Positions 47,719 to 56,122 of a DNA stretch of 64,000 bases are shown one piece after another. The translations under genes and the position numbers were made by a program. The stretch covers positions 62,001 to 126,000 of the forward strand of contig NZ_JACWZZ010000001.1 in NCBI RefSeq assembly GCF_014698995.1, in the 5' to 3' direction. Origin of the DNA: Hymenobacter duratus (GTDB lineage Bacteria; Bacteroidota; Bacteroidia; Cytophagales; Hymenobacteraceae). Within the stretch, counting starts at the first letter, position 1. Each line of letters starts with the position of its first letter. Below the pieces are notes generated by a model that saw only the letters and a list, made by a program, of their open reading frames with translations, ran no database searches and was not told the DNA's origin.

Positions 47719-50235
47719 ATGAAAAGAAAAGACGACTCCGCCGCCCCCCGCGCCGACCGCGCGAAGGCAGCCGCTGGCAGCCCTGATGCTGCCCCAATTA
47801 CCAAAGACATCATATTTCGCATTTTCCGCGACAACCCCGGCAAGGTCTTCGCCTACCGCCAGATTTCGCGCCGCCTCGGCGTGACAACCAAGGAGCAGCG
47901 CGAAGACATATTTGCCCACCTGAAAGCGCTGAAAAACGCCGGCATGCTCACGCTGCTGCAAAACGACGAGTACCGCCTCACGGACTCTGCCGCTGCTCAC
48001 GAAGCTACGGTACCTGCCAGTAGCCGCCGGGCCCGTAACGCCGATAACACGCCGGTGCCTGCCCGCCGCAGCATCCGGCCCCCCGAAGCCGACTTTGGCC
48101 AGGACCCTGTGGTGCACCGCCGCCGCGAGGCCGGCTTCGACTTTCCCGATGCCGACGGTACCACCGAAACCCGCCGCCGCCGCGACTCCCACGCCGAAAC
48201 CATCGTCGGGACCGTGGCGCTGGCTACCGACAAGTTTGCCTTCGTGATTTCGGAGGAAAGCGAAAGTGACGTGCGCGTGTTCACGGACCGGTTGAAATTT
48301 GCCATGCATGGCGACACCGTGCGCCTGCGCCTGCGCGGCTCCCGCGACGGTCGCCCTGTCGGCGACGTGGTAGAAGTACTCAAGCGGGTGCGCCCCGAGG
48401 TGGTAGGCCGCCTGCAGGTGCGCGGCGGCATCGGCTTCGTGAAGCCCGACAACCGCAAGATGTACTTCGACGTGTTTGTGCCTTTCGAGAACCTGCACGG
48501 CGCCGTAGATGGCGAGAAAGTGTTGGTGCGCGTCACGGAGTTTCCGGAGGATGATGCCGGCCGTTCGCCCTTAGGTGAAGTGGTGCGCAGCTTCGGGCAG
48601 GCCGGCGGCAACGAAGCCGAGATAAATGCCATCATGGCCGAGTTCGGGCTGCCGTTTGAATTTCCGGCTGAGGTAGAGGAGGAGTCGGAAGCTATTTCCG
48701 ATGTCATCCCGCCTGCTGAGATTGAGCGCCGCCGCGACTTCCGCCACATCACCACCTTCACCATCGACCCAGCCGATGCCAAGGACTTCGACGATGCTTT
48801 GAGCATTCAGAAGCTGGAAAACGGCCACTGGGAAATCGGGGTGCACATCGCCGACGTGACGCACTACGTGCGGCCCGGCACGGCCCTGGAGCAGGAAGCC
48901 AAGCACCGCGCTACATCGGTCTACCTCGTAGACCGGGTGATTCCGATGCTACCAGAGCGCCTCTCTAACGGCCTCTGCTCGCTGCGTCCCAACGAGGACA
49001 AGCTGACCTTCTCGGCCGTGTTTGAGCTCGACGAAAACGGCAAGCTCTACGAGTCGTGGTTCGGCAAAACCATCATTCACTCCGACCGCCGCTTCGCCTA
49101 TGAGGAAGCGCAGGAGCGCATCGAAGGGCTGGACTCGGACTACACCACCGAAATCCAGCTTATGAACAGCATTGCCAAGAAGCTGTGCGCAACCCGCTTC
49201 AAGCAGGGAGCCATCAGCTTCGAGACGCAGGAGGTGAAGTTCAAGCTGGACGAGAACGGCAAGCCGCTGGGCGTGTATGTGAAGGAGCGCAAGGACGCGC
49301 ACAAGATGATTGAGGAGTTCATGCTGCTGGCCAATCGCAAGGTGGCCGAGTTCGTGTTCAAGCTCAAAACCCGCAAGCCGCGCTTCACGATGGTGTACCG
49401 CGTGCACGAAGCCCCCGACCCGGACCGCCTGCAGACCTTCGCGCTGTTCGCCAAGAAATTCGGCCACAACCTCGATCTGGCCAACCCGAAGAAGATCAGC
49501 ACCGAGCTGAACGACCTTTCGATGGAAGTAATGGGCCGGCCCGAGCAGAACGTGCTGCAGACTTTAGCTGTGCGCACCATGAGCAAGGCCATCTATACCA
49601 CCGAGCCGCTGGGCCACTTCGGCCTGGCCTTCGAGCACTACTCGCACTTCACCTCGCCTATCCGCCGCTACCCCGACATGATGGCGCACCGCCTGCTGGA
49701 GCACTACCTAGAAGGTGGCAAGAACGTGGATGTGGAGCCCGTGGAAGAAGAGTGCAAGCACTCCTCGGAGCGCGAGAAAGTGGCGGCTTCCGCTGAGCGC
49801 GCCAGCATCAAGTACAAGCAGGTGGAATTCATGTCCGAGGTCATCGGCGAGACGTTCACCGGCGTGGTGTCGGGCCTCACGGAGCGCGGCATGTACGTGG
49901 AAATCGAAGAGAATAAGTGCGAAGGCATGGTGCGCCTGAGCGAGATTCCCGGCGACCATTTCGAGCTGGACCGCGACAACTACCGCATCGTGGGCCAGCG
50001 CAGCAAGCGCATCATCCAGTTCGGCGACGAACTGCAGGTGATTGTCAAATCGGCCAATCTGCTCGACCGCACCATCGACTTCGAACTGGTAGACAACCGC
50101 CCCGACGCCGTGAAGCAGCGCGAGCTACAGGAGCGCCGCGAGAACAGCAAGCCCCGTGGCTACCGCCCCGAGCGTAGCAGCGGCGGCGGGCGCCCCGGCG
50201 GTGGTGGCGACAATAAAGGCAAGCGCCGCCGGTAG
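47719..50235 (+). CDS. rnr: Ribonuclease R
   Basis: 838 aa. An N-terminal winged helix (about 30-90: IFRIFRDNPGKVFAYRQISRRLGV), a charged linker, cold-shock-like domains (about 155-270), the RNB catalytic domain with DPADAKDFDDALS (metal-binding Asp residues, about 348-360) and HYSHFTSPIRRYPDMMAHR, an S1 domain (about 705-790) and a basic Gly/Arg-rich tail. It is a processive 3'-5' exoribonuclease that degrades structured RNA and helps rRNA/tmRNA quality control. The 194-bp gap upstream has no gene. The order with polyprenyl synthase and rhomboid genes is common in Bacteroidetes. Confidence 0.96.
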   Translation: MKRKDDSAAPRADRAKAAAGSPDAAPITKDIIFRIFRDNPGKVFAYRQISRRLGVTTKEQREDIFAHLKALKNAGMLTLLQNDEYRLTDSAAAHEATVPASSRRARNADNTPVPARRSIRPPEADFGQDPVVHRRREAGFDFPDADGTTETRRRRDSHAETIVGTVALATDKFAFVISEESESDVRVFTDRLKFAMHGDTVRLRLRGSRDGRPVGDVVEVLKRVRPEVVGRLQVRGGIGFVKPDNRKMYFDVFVPFENLHGAVDGEKVLVRVTEFPEDDAGRSPLGEVVRSFGQAGGNEAEINAIMAEFGLPFEFPAEVEEESEAISDVIPPAEIERRRDFRHITTFTIDPADAKDFDDALSIQKLENGHWEIGVHIADVTHYVRPGTALEQEAKHRATSVYLVDRVIPMLPERLSNGLCSLRPNEDKLTFSAVFELDENGKLYESWFGKTIIHSDRRFAYEEAQERIEGLDSDYTTEIQLMNSIAKKLCATRFKQGAISFETQEVKFKLDENGKPLGVYVKERKDAHKMIEEFMLLANRKVAEFVFKLKTRKPRFTMVYRVHEAPDPDRLQTFALFAKKFGHNLDLANPKKISTELNDLSMEVMGRPEQNVLQTLAVRTMSKAIYTTEPLGHFGLAFEHYSHFTSPIRRYPDMMAHRLLEHYLEGGKNVDVEPVEEECKHSSEREKVAASAERASIKYKQVEFMSEVIGETFTGVVSGLTERGMYVEIEENKCEGMVRLSEIPGDHFELDRDNYRIVGQRSKRIIQFGDELQVIVKSANLLDRTIDFELVDNRPDAVKQRELQERRENSKPRGYRPERSSGGGRPGGGGDNKGKRRR

Positions 50236-50236
50236 C

Positions 50237-50404
50237 TGTCATTGCGAGCGGAGCGAAGCAATCCTTCCTCTCGTGGCAGACACTTTCCTCATAGCAAAGC
50301 CCTCCGGCAGTAGGTTCGTAACCTAATGCCGGAGGGCTTGTCTGTAAGGGTAGTTTTCAGCATTGAGAGGTAGGATTGCTTCGTCGTTCCTCCTCGCAAT
50401 GACA
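50237..50404. repeat. 168-bp inverted-repeat element enclosing a hairpin
   Basis: Outer arms: 50237..50264, which contains cattgcgagcggagcgaagc, and its imperfect complement at 50373..50404, which contains gcttcgtcgttcctcctcgc. Such catTGCGAG/GAAGCAATc arms are a widespread dispersed repeat in Bacteroidetes. A long hairpin at 50297..50339 sits inside. Confidence 0.75.
50297..50339. terminator. Long hairpin, probable terminator after rnr
   Basis: The 13-bp stem aagccctccggca / tgccggagggctt with a further taggtt / aaccta inner stem. It lacks a T run on the plus strand, so its strength is uncertain. Confidence 0.6.
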
Positions 50405-50417
50405 ATCTGTTGCGCCG

Positions 50418-50425
50418 TACCTTTC
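50418..50425 (+). promoter_or_regulatory. Putative -7 promoter box (TACCTTTC)
   Basis: One mismatch from TAnnTTTG, 24 bp ahead of the chosen GTG start at 50449 and downstream of the repeat element. It rules against the earlier TTG at 50410 as start. Confidence 0.4.
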
Positions 50426-50448
50426 CTCCCGAACCTTTACCCGTTTCT

Positions 50449-51420
50449 GTGGACCTCACTGCCCTCTCCAACAAACTCACCACGGCTCTGGCTGAGCTGC
50501 ATTATGGCGACCAGCCTACCGCCCTATACGAGCCCATCCGCTATATCATGGCGCTGGGTGGCAAGCGCATCCGGCCGCTGCTCACGCTGCTGGGTGCCCA
50601 GCTCTACACCGATGCGCTGGATGTGGCCCTGAAGCCTGCATTGGCCGTGGAGGTGTTCCACAACTTCACGTTGCTCCACGACGACATCATGGACCAGGCT
50701 CCGTTACGGCGCGGCCAGCCCACGGTGCACGAAAAGTGGAACCCCAACGTGGCCATCCTATCAGGCGACGTGATGCTGGTGCGGGCCTACGAGCTGCTGT
50801 TTGATATGCCGCCCGCCCTGCTGGCACCCATGCTGCGCCGCTTCTCCCAGACGGCCGCCGAGGTGTGCGAAGGCCAGCAGTGGGACATGAACTTCGAGAC
50901 GGAAACCGAAGTCAGCATCGATCAGTACATCGATATGATCCGGCTGAAAACGGCCGTATTGCTGGGCTTTGCGCTGGAGCTGGGCGCCCGGCTGGGCGGC
51001 GGCTCCGAGGAGGATGCCGAGCACCTGCGTCTGTTCGGGGAAGGCATCGGCGTAGCATTCCAGCTCCGTGACGACCTGTTGGACGTGTACGGCGACGCGG
51101 CCACTTTCGGCAAGCGCGTGGGCGGCGACATCCTCAGCGACAAGAAAACCTTCCTGCTGCTCACGGCCCAAGCCCAGGCCAACGACACGCAGCGCGCCCA
51201 GCTGGCCCGCCATATCGGCCAGCCCGTACCCGATGCCGATGCCAAAGTGCAAGCCGTGCGCGCCCTCTACGACGAGCTTGATATCCGCCCCCAGACCGAG
51301 GCCCGCATCAACCACTACTTCGAGGATGCCCTGCAGCACCTGGACCGTGTGAGCGTGTCCGCCGCCCGCAAGGAGCCCCTGCGCCACTTGGCTCTGCAGC
51401 TGCTGGAGCGCGAGAGCTAA
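50449..51420 (+). CDS. Long-chain polyprenyl diphosphate synthase
   Basis: 323 aa, the usual length. Trans-isoprenyl diphosphate synthase that adds IPP units to an allylic primer for quinone side chains. First Asp-rich motif LLHDDIMDQAPLRRG (about residues 77-91), second LRDDLLDVYGD (about 206-216), plus GGKRIRPLL at the N-terminus for IPP binding. GTG 50449 (translated MDLTALSNKL) is chosen: the upstream frame to 50410 overlaps the promoter box. Product chain length cannot be read from sequence; menaquinone synthesis is the expected role in this phylum. Confidence 0.92.
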   Translation: MDLTALSNKLTTALAELHYGDQPTALYEPIRYIMALGGKRIRPLLTLLGAQLYTDALDVALKPALAVEVFHNFTLLHDDIMDQAPLRRGQPTVHEKWNPNVAILSGDVMLVRAYELLFDMPPALLAPMLRRFSQTAAEVCEGQQWDMNFETETEVSIDQYIDMIRLKTAVLLGFALELGARLGGGSEEDAEHLRLFGEGIGVAFQLRDDLLDVYGDAATFGKRVGGDILSDKKTFLLLTAQAQANDTQRAQLARHIGQPVPDADAKVQAVRALYDELDIRPQTEARINHYFEDALQHLDRVSVSAARKEPLRHLALQLLERES

Positions 51421-51554
51421 ACCAACCGGCTGCTATTCGATTTCAGCCCCTCTACGCCTCGCAGATAGTTTCAGGAATGTCCTTCGGCGTTTCACCTGCT
51501 TTGAGGCGTGTGGAGGCCTTATAAACACCTTTTCTCGCGCCCCGCTGCCTGTTT

Positions 51555-52208
51555 ATGTCCTTGCTCAATCCTACTCTGATTCTGATAGCCCTCACGGCTG
51601 GTATTTCGATGTACGCGTGGTCGAACCGTGCCTTGCTTGATGGATGGATCATGAGCCCCTACCTGATGCTGCAGCGGCAGCAATGGTACCGGTTCCTCAC
51701 CTCCGGCTTCCTGCACGCCGACCTGACGCATTTGCTGTTTAATATGTTTGCCTTCTACTCGTTCAGCCCCATCGTGCTGCGCGAATACATGGCCAACTAT
51801 GGGGCGGGAGCAGGTCTTGGGTTCTTCCTGCTGCTCTATCTGGGCGGAATTGTTCTGTCTTCAGTCCCGACTTTTTTCCGCCACCGCCATGACCCCGGCT
51901 ACCATAGCCTGGGGGCTTCGGGCGGGGTGTCGTCGGTGGTATTTGCCAGCGTGCTTTTCTTTCCGGTGGCGCCCGGCGGCGGCGGTATCTACATTTTCCC
52001 GCTGCCTGTTGCTATCCAGCCGTTCATCTTCGGATTCCTCTACCTGGGCTATTCCTACTATATGAGCCGCCGCAACGCCGACAACATCAACCACGATGCT
52101 CACTTCTATGGCGCGCTCTACGGCGTGGTGCTTTCGTTGCTGTTGGTACCGTCTGCCGCCATTGATTTCTGGCAACAAGTACAGTATTATTTGTTTAATT
52201 TACTGTAA
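51555..52208 (+). CDS. Rhomboid family intramembrane serine protease
   Basis: 217 aa with six predicted helices. The catalytic dyad is Ser122 in GASGGVSS and His183 in NINHDAHFYGAL, with the usual WYRFLTSGFLHADLTHLLFNM block on helix 2. It cleaves membrane proteins within the bilayer; bacterial substrates are mostly unknown. It is the third gene of the rnr / prenyl synthase / rhomboid series, 134 bp after the synthase. No extra domains are present. Confidence 0.93.
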   Translation: MSLLNPTLILIALTAGISMYAWSNRALLDGWIMSPYLMLQRQQWYRFLTSGFLHADLTHLLFNMFAFYSFSPIVLREYMANYGAGAGLGFFLLLYLGGIVLSSVPTFFRHRHDPGYHSLGASGGVSSVVFASVLFFPVAPGGGGIYIFPLPVAIQPFIFGFLYLGYSYYMSRRNADNINHDAHFYGALYGVVLSLLLVPSAAIDFWQQVQYYLFNLL

Positions 52209-52299
52209 ATCAAATAGTTATACTGTAAATACTTGAATATTGATATCTATTCCTGAGTGTACACCGTAAACGTCACTCACACTAATACTCTCTACTCCC

Positions 52300-52575
52300 A
52301 TGAACAAACTGACTTCCCTGGTCAGCCGCCTGCCGGTTGCGCTGCTCTCCCTGGCCCTGACGTTTTCCATAATTCTGAGCAGCTGCTCAGGCCGTAGCAG
52401 CAACGGTAGCATCACCATTTTTGGTGTCATCTACCTGATTGTAGCAGTTATGGCTTTCCTGAGCCTTATTAAGCAGGACTGGTCGATTGGCAAAAAGATC
52501 ATCTGGGGGCTTATCATTTGGTTTTTCCCCTTCGGTGGCTCCATCATCTACTTCCTGTTTTCCGGTCGTAGATAG
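52300..52575 (+). CDS. Small lipoprotein with PLDc_N-type membrane domain
   Basis: 91 aa. A signal peptide with lipobox LSSC (Cys about residue 29), then one long hydrophobic segment (ITIFGVIYLIVAVMAFLSLI) and WSIGKKIIWGLIIWFFPFGGSIIYFLFSGRR, which is the PLDc_N (phospholipase D-nuclease N-terminal) pattern. Family members are small membrane proteins of unclear function. The combination of a lipobox with this domain is unusual, and the first segment might instead be a plain membrane helix. It is closed by a strong terminator. Confidence 0.8.
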   Translation: MNKLTSLVSRLPVALLSLALTFSIILSSCSGRSSNGSITIFGVIYLIVAVMAFLSLIKQDWSIGKKIIWGLIIWFFPFGGSIIYFLFSGRR

Positions 52576-52589
52576 TCTTCGGTAGCACC

Positions 52590-52633
52590 CAACAAAAAGC
52601 CCCGGCACGGATTCGTGCCGGGGCTTTTTGTTG
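52590..52633. terminator. Strong bidirectional terminator
   Basis: Perfect 20-bp inverted repeat (52590..52609 and 52614..52633) with a 4-nt loop and A5/T5 runs inside the arms. It serves the small lipoprotein gene and the convergent DUF2939 gene. Confidence 0.95.
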
Positions 52634-52646
52634 TTGATGGGTTTGC

Positions 52647-53270
52647 CTACTTGCCGCCGAAAATCTTCTTTTTTTCCAGGCGCGCCACGTGCTTGAGCAA
52701 CTCACCCGAATTAGTGATTTCCGTGACCTGCCAATGGTCGCCCCGGTTCAGCATCTTCAGCTCCACTACCAGGGTGGTGTCGTATTTGGGCTGCGTGAAT
52801 TCCAGCCCAACCAGTGCCTGCTCGCCCTGCTCATTCACGTACTTGATATCCTTGAACTGGCTGTCAGGGTTCACCACCTTGCCGGCCAGACCCAGCATCG
52901 ATACGTTCACGAGCTTATCGGGCCGCGCGGCTGTTGCTGCTTCCACGGAGCCCGTTTCGATGTAGTGCTGCAGCTCTTTGCGTGCCGCCTGGGCCAGTTG
53001 AGGCTTCATTAGCCGGAGTGCCCCCTTGAACACCATGCCGCCCGGATTCAGTAGTCCCAATGCGGAGCCCTGGTTCGTTACCTGATCTACCAGGCTGCCC
53101 GTCACGCTGCTTACATCCACGTACCGCTCAAAGTCCGCTACATCATGGGTCCGTACGGCATTAGCGGCCTGCATCAACGAGTATTTCGGGCCCGATTTCA
53201 GGCTTTGGTAGTAGAAGTAGCCGCCGGCCACCATGGCTACCAGCACAAGCAGAATCAACAATCTTTTCAT
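52647..53270 (-). CDS. DUF2939 family membrane-anchored protein
   Basis: 207 aa. An N-terminal uncleaved membrane helix (LLILLVLVAMVAGGYFYY), then the DUF2939 pattern SGPKYSLMQAANAVRTHDVADFERYVDVSSVTGSLVDQV and a C-terminal alpha-beta domain (about 145-195) ending in basic residues. The family is found in many proteobacteria and Bacteroidetes with no assigned role. ATG 53270 is chosen over 53336. A TATTTTCG box on the minus strand at 53302..53309 may be the -7 element. A lone CGTGGATAA at 53271..53279 is probably incidental. Confidence 0.8.
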   Translation of the reverse strand: MKRLLILLVLVAMVAGGYFYYQSLKSGPKYSLMQAANAVRTHDVADFERYVDVSSVTGSLVDQVTNQGSALGLLNPGGMVFKGALRLMKPQLAQAARKELQHYIETGSVEAATAARPDKLVNVSMLGLAGKVVNPDSQFKDIKYVNEQGEQALVGLEFTQPKYDTTLVVELKMLNRGDHWQVTEITNSGELLKHVARLEKKKIFGGK

Positions 53271-53407
53271 CGTGGATAAGAATGGAAAAGTGAATTTGCG
53301 ACGAAAATACTCGATTGGCTCCGGCTTACCACCCATAGTTTACTCGCAGTAGCCCGGATATACGCTCTGGTTTTCTCCATTCGCAGCACCCACACCGTAG
53401 AGTAGCT

Positions 53408-54256
53408 ATGACTCTACCGACTGCCTCTTCCGTACGCCCTGAGGTACACGGCCACCGTGGCTGCCGGGGCCTGTATCCCGAGAATACGCTGCCCGGCTTC
53501 CTGCATGCCGTGCAGCTTGGTGTGGATGTGCTGGAGCTGGATGTAGTGCTTTCTGCCGACGGACAAGTGGTGGTATCGCACGAGCCCTGGATGAATGCTG
53601 CCATCTGCCTTGATCCGCTGGGGGCCCGCATTCCTGTCGCTTTGCAGCAGAATCACAACCTCTACCGGCTTCCCTATGCTGCCATCCGGCGCTACGACTG
53701 CGGGCAGCTGCGCCATCCTGATTTTCCGGAGCAGCGCCTGCTTCCAGCCTTCAAACCTTTGCTGCGGCAAGTGGTAGAAGCCATTGATGCCTTCGCGCTG
53801 CGGTTGGGCCGGGCTCCGGTTCGCTTTAGCGTCGAAGTGAAGAGTGAGCCGGCCGGAGACGGCCTGTTTCATCCCGCGCCCGCCGCTTATGTGGACGTAG
53901 TATTGGCTGAGCTTCGTGCGCTCGGGCTGCTGTCCCGGAGTACGCTGCTTTGCTTTGATGTGCGCATTCTGCAGGAGTGTCGGCGTCAGTTTCCAGCGCT
54001 TACTCTCTGCTTGCTTGTGGAGGATGAACTACCCCTTGCAGAGCATATCCAGACCCTAGGCTTCAGCCCCGAAGTGTATGGGCCCCGCTACGATTTGGTG
54101 ACACCAGAACTGATGGCGGAAACCAGCCACCGAGGCATACAGGTGGTGCCCTGGACCGTCAACAAGCAGTGTGTTATGCAGAGCCTGTGTGCGCTTGGTG
54201 TACGAGGTATCACCACTGACTATCCTGACCGTTTACTGGCGCTGTCCGCCGAGTAA
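53408..54256 (+). CDS. Glycerophosphodiester phosphodiesterase
   Basis: 282 aa, cytoplasmic (no signal peptide). GDPD TIM barrel hydrolysing glycerophosphodiesters to glycerol-3-phosphate and an alcohol. Catalytic blocks: GHRGCRGLYPENT (His and Arg plus Glu-Asn), LELDVVLSADG (metal-binding Glu and Asp) and VVVSHEPWMN (second His). The C-terminal QVVPWTVNKQ ... GVRGITTDYPDRL is the usual last strand. The ATG at 53408 lies in a non-coding gap of 137 bp from the divergent DUF2939 gene. Confidence 0.93.
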   Translation: MTLPTASSVRPEVHGHRGCRGLYPENTLPGFLHAVQLGVDVLELDVVLSADGQVVVSHEPWMNAAICLDPLGARIPVALQQNHNLYRLPYAAIRRYDCGQLRHPDFPEQRLLPAFKPLLRQVVEAIDAFALRLGRAPVRFSVEVKSEPAGDGLFHPAPAAYVDVVLAELRALGLLSRSTLLCFDVRILQECRRQFPALTLCLLVEDELPLAEHIQTLGFSPEVYGPRYDLVTPELMAETSHRGIQVVPWTVNKQCVMQSLCALGVRGITTDYPDRLLALSAE

Positions 54257-54609
54257 CATTGCCCTGAGTAGCGCCTTTCATTTTGCAGGGAGTTTGTATA
54301 GCACAATGAGGCGTATGGCTCCCGCTTACGGAATGTGGTAAAGGGTGCACTGTACAGTATGGTGTACAACTGCAAGATGGCTCCATTGCTTGCAAAGCGT
54401 GTTTGAATAGGACGCCCTTTGTCAGATAACGATACACTGTACATGCATCTGTAATGTGTAACATTACATGTGTTGCTGTAATAAGTGTAATGTAATACTC
54501 TTTATTCGATGTTACACTGTTCGTTTTTGTTCTAAAACTTCAACTATGTAAACTTGATATTTGAAACATAATTGTCATATTTACACTTCTGTTCTAGACC
54601 CGTTCTGCT
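54257..54609. other. A+T-rich regulatory region of the HTH gene
   Basis: No gene. Contains repeated TGTAAT/TGTAAC words: the 7-bp palindrome tgtaatg-tgtaa-cattaca (54450..54468), tgtaat at 54477, 54486 and 54491, and tgttaca at 54510..54516. Further upstream are three tgtaca hexamers (54351, 54363, 54438). The pattern looks like an operator array for the downstream regulator. Confidence 0.5.
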
Positions 54610-54996
54610 ATGCCACACCAAGGCGAAATCCTACAGGAAGCCATTAAAAACAGCGGTATTTCTATTACGCGCATCGTAGATAGTTTGGGTATTACGCGTC
54701 CTACCATATATCGTAAATTCAAGGAGGAGACGCTTGATTACGTATTTGTAAAAAGGGTAGGTGATATCATCGGACATGATTTTTCGAACGACTTTACATC
54801 TTTACAGCACAGCACGTTGCCATTTGTAACACAAACTGTTAGTGTTACGCCTTTACAATCTGTAACAAGCCGAAATTCGGTGTTACAACAGCCTGACACT
54901 GACAGCGCAAAGCAGCTAATGGCTCTCCAGGCTAAGTATATTGCCCTGCTTGAAGCCTACAATGAGCTACTGCTGAAAGTGTATGGACCACGGTGA
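54610..54996 (+). CDS. Small helix-turn-helix DNA-binding protein
   Basis: 128 aa. Residues 5-45 (GEILQEAIKNSGISITRIVDSLGITRPTIYRKF) form an Xre/Cro-like HTH, with ITRPTIYRKF as the recognition helix. The middle is Ser/Thr/Val-rich and disordered, and the C-terminus (LMALQAKYIALLEAYNELLLKVY) is a Leu-rich helix suited to dimerisation. The gene is A+T-rich compared with its neighbours. Its own coding DNA contains two palindromes with the same TGTAAC/GTTACA words found upstream (54826..54848 and 54861..54887), which suggests autoregulation. It stands alone between a phosphodiesterase gene and a parS site. Confidence 0.8.
   Translation: MPHQGEILQEAIKNSGISITRIVDSLGITRPTIYRKFKEETLDYVFVKRVGDIIGHDFSNDFTSLQHSTLPFVTQTVSVTPLQSVTSRNSVLQQPDTDSAKQLMALQAKYIALLEAYNELLLKVYGPR
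54826..54887. promoter_or_regulatory. Paired TGTAAC palindromes inside the HTH gene
   Basis: gtaacac (54826..54832) and gtgttac (54842..54848) flank a 9-nt spacer. Then tgtaac (54861) and gttaca (54882..54887) enclose a nested ccgaa / ttcgg. They match the words upstream of the gene. Confidence 0.45.
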
Positions 54997-55002
54997 CAAA
55001 AT

Positions 55003-55018
55003 TGTTCCACGTGAAACA
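55003..55018. promoter_or_regulatory. parS: parS centromere-like site
   Basis: TGTTCCACGTGAAACA, a perfect match to the ParB-binding consensus TGTTNCACGTGAAACA established in bacterial chromosomes. It starts 7 bp after the HTH gene stop codon, in non-coding DNA. parS sites usually cluster near the replication origin. parA and parB are not in the window. Confidence 0.85.
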
Positions 55019-55311
55019 TTATTGTCCTCTGCTCAGTAGCCGCAAACGGATTGGCCACTAGAAAGCGTACTGGTGGGAAGCCCATAGGTGAGGTAAAGTA
55101 GCAGGTCTGCCAGTGGGAGAAAACAGGCTTTTTGTTTCGCGAGTCAGAACCGCTCAGCGAAATTCACTGGAGTAAACTGGTCGGTAAGGCAGTAGTTGAA
55201 TAGCCTAACAAGCAAAATGAAAAGCGGCTGCGCCCGAGAGATTTTCTCCCGCGTGCAGCCACTTTTCGTTAGGCAAACTACACTTGGTGGTGTCAGCTTG
55301 CGGCGAATGAA
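55019..55311. other. Non-coding region with a long hairpin
   Basis: Apart from parS at its left edge, it has no gene. A long imperfect hairpin occupies 55203..55274 and the rest shows nothing recognisable. Confidence 0.5.
55203..55274 (-). terminator. Long hairpin, probable terminator of the thioesterase gene
   Basis: Arms gcctaac / gttaggc outside and gaaaagcggctgc / gcagccacttttc inside (one mismatch), with further cccgagag / ctcccgcg pairing. Read on the minus strand it lies 38 bp after the thioesterase stop. Confidence 0.6.
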
Positions 55312-55893
55312 TTAGTAGCTAATCCGGCATCTCTCCGCCTGTAGTAGGTGAAGCGAATTCTCAACAGCAAGGTCAGTTCGAGCGTTATTGAATTCGCGGT
55401 TGAACTGGGTATTGAACTCGCGCCGCTTAATAGCTTCGAGGAAGCGCCGCGTGTCTTCTGGGCTTTCCAACGTGAGGCCAGGTACAGTAGTGGGCTTGCC
55501 CTGCTCATTCTTGGCGACCATCGTGAAGTAAGAGGTATTGGTGTGCTTAACCAGGCCGGTTCGCACATCTTCGGCAATTACCTTGATGCCGACCAACAAC
55601 GATGTGCGCCCGACATAGTTTACGGAGGCCAATAGCGAAACTAACTCACCCACTTCGACGGGCTGCAGGAAGTTTACTCCATCCACACTCACCGTGACGC
55701 AGTAGGTGCCGGCATGCTTGGACGCAGCCGCATAGGCCACTTTATCCATCAGGGAAAGCAGAATGCCCCCGTGAATCTTGCCGCCAAAATTGGCATACGA
55801 CGGAATCATGAGTTCCGTGAGAGTTAGGCGCGAATAAGAGACAGGCCTGAAATCAGGCAGCGGTGGGAGAGGGGGTGCGGGCGTGAGCGACAT
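55312..55893 (-). CDS. Acyl-CoA thioesterase (hotdog fold)
   Basis: 193 aa, acyl-CoA hydrolase family of hotdog thioesterases (YciA/BFIT-like). The signature helix region NFGGKIHGGILLSLMDKVAYAAASKHAG is followed by TVSVDGVNFLQPVEVGELV and a second strand set. It hydrolyses acyl-CoA to free acid and CoA; chain preference is unknown. The N-terminal Pro-rich stretch (MSLTPAPPLPPLPDF) is low-complexity, so a start a few codons downstream is possible. The C-terminal 60 residues (RREFNTQFNREFNN ...) are unusually rich in Arg and Asn. Confidence 0.88.
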   Translation of the reverse strand: MSLTPAPPLPPLPDFRPVSYSRLTLTELMIPSYANFGGKIHGGILLSLMDKVAYAAASKHAGTYCVTVSVDGVNFLQPVEVGELVSLLASVNYVGRTSLLVGIKVIAEDVRTGLVKHTNTSYFTMVAKNEQGKPTTVPGLTLESPEDTRRFLEAIKRREFNTQFNREFNNARTDLAVENSLHLLQAERCRISY

Positions 55894-56122
55894 AGGCTGA
55901 GTACGCAGCAGGCCGAATTGCCTGCGCTGCCTTAAAGTAAGGAATAGGTCCTCTTAAAAAAGGCTTGTCACGAGAGGGGTACCAGCAGAACGAACCAGTC
56001 GCACGTTGAATGCCGGTAGCTGTATGGACAACACAGGGCAACTCAACTGCCAGAGCAGGAGAAGTTGGCTATCGAAACGTGCCGAAGTAGTCAGGTGCTC
56101 GTTTTAACCAAAAGTGACGAGT

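Noticed and set aside
53271..53279. CGTGGATAA as part of an origin
   Set aside because: A single one-mismatch DnaA-like 9-mer with no neighbours, next to a start codon.
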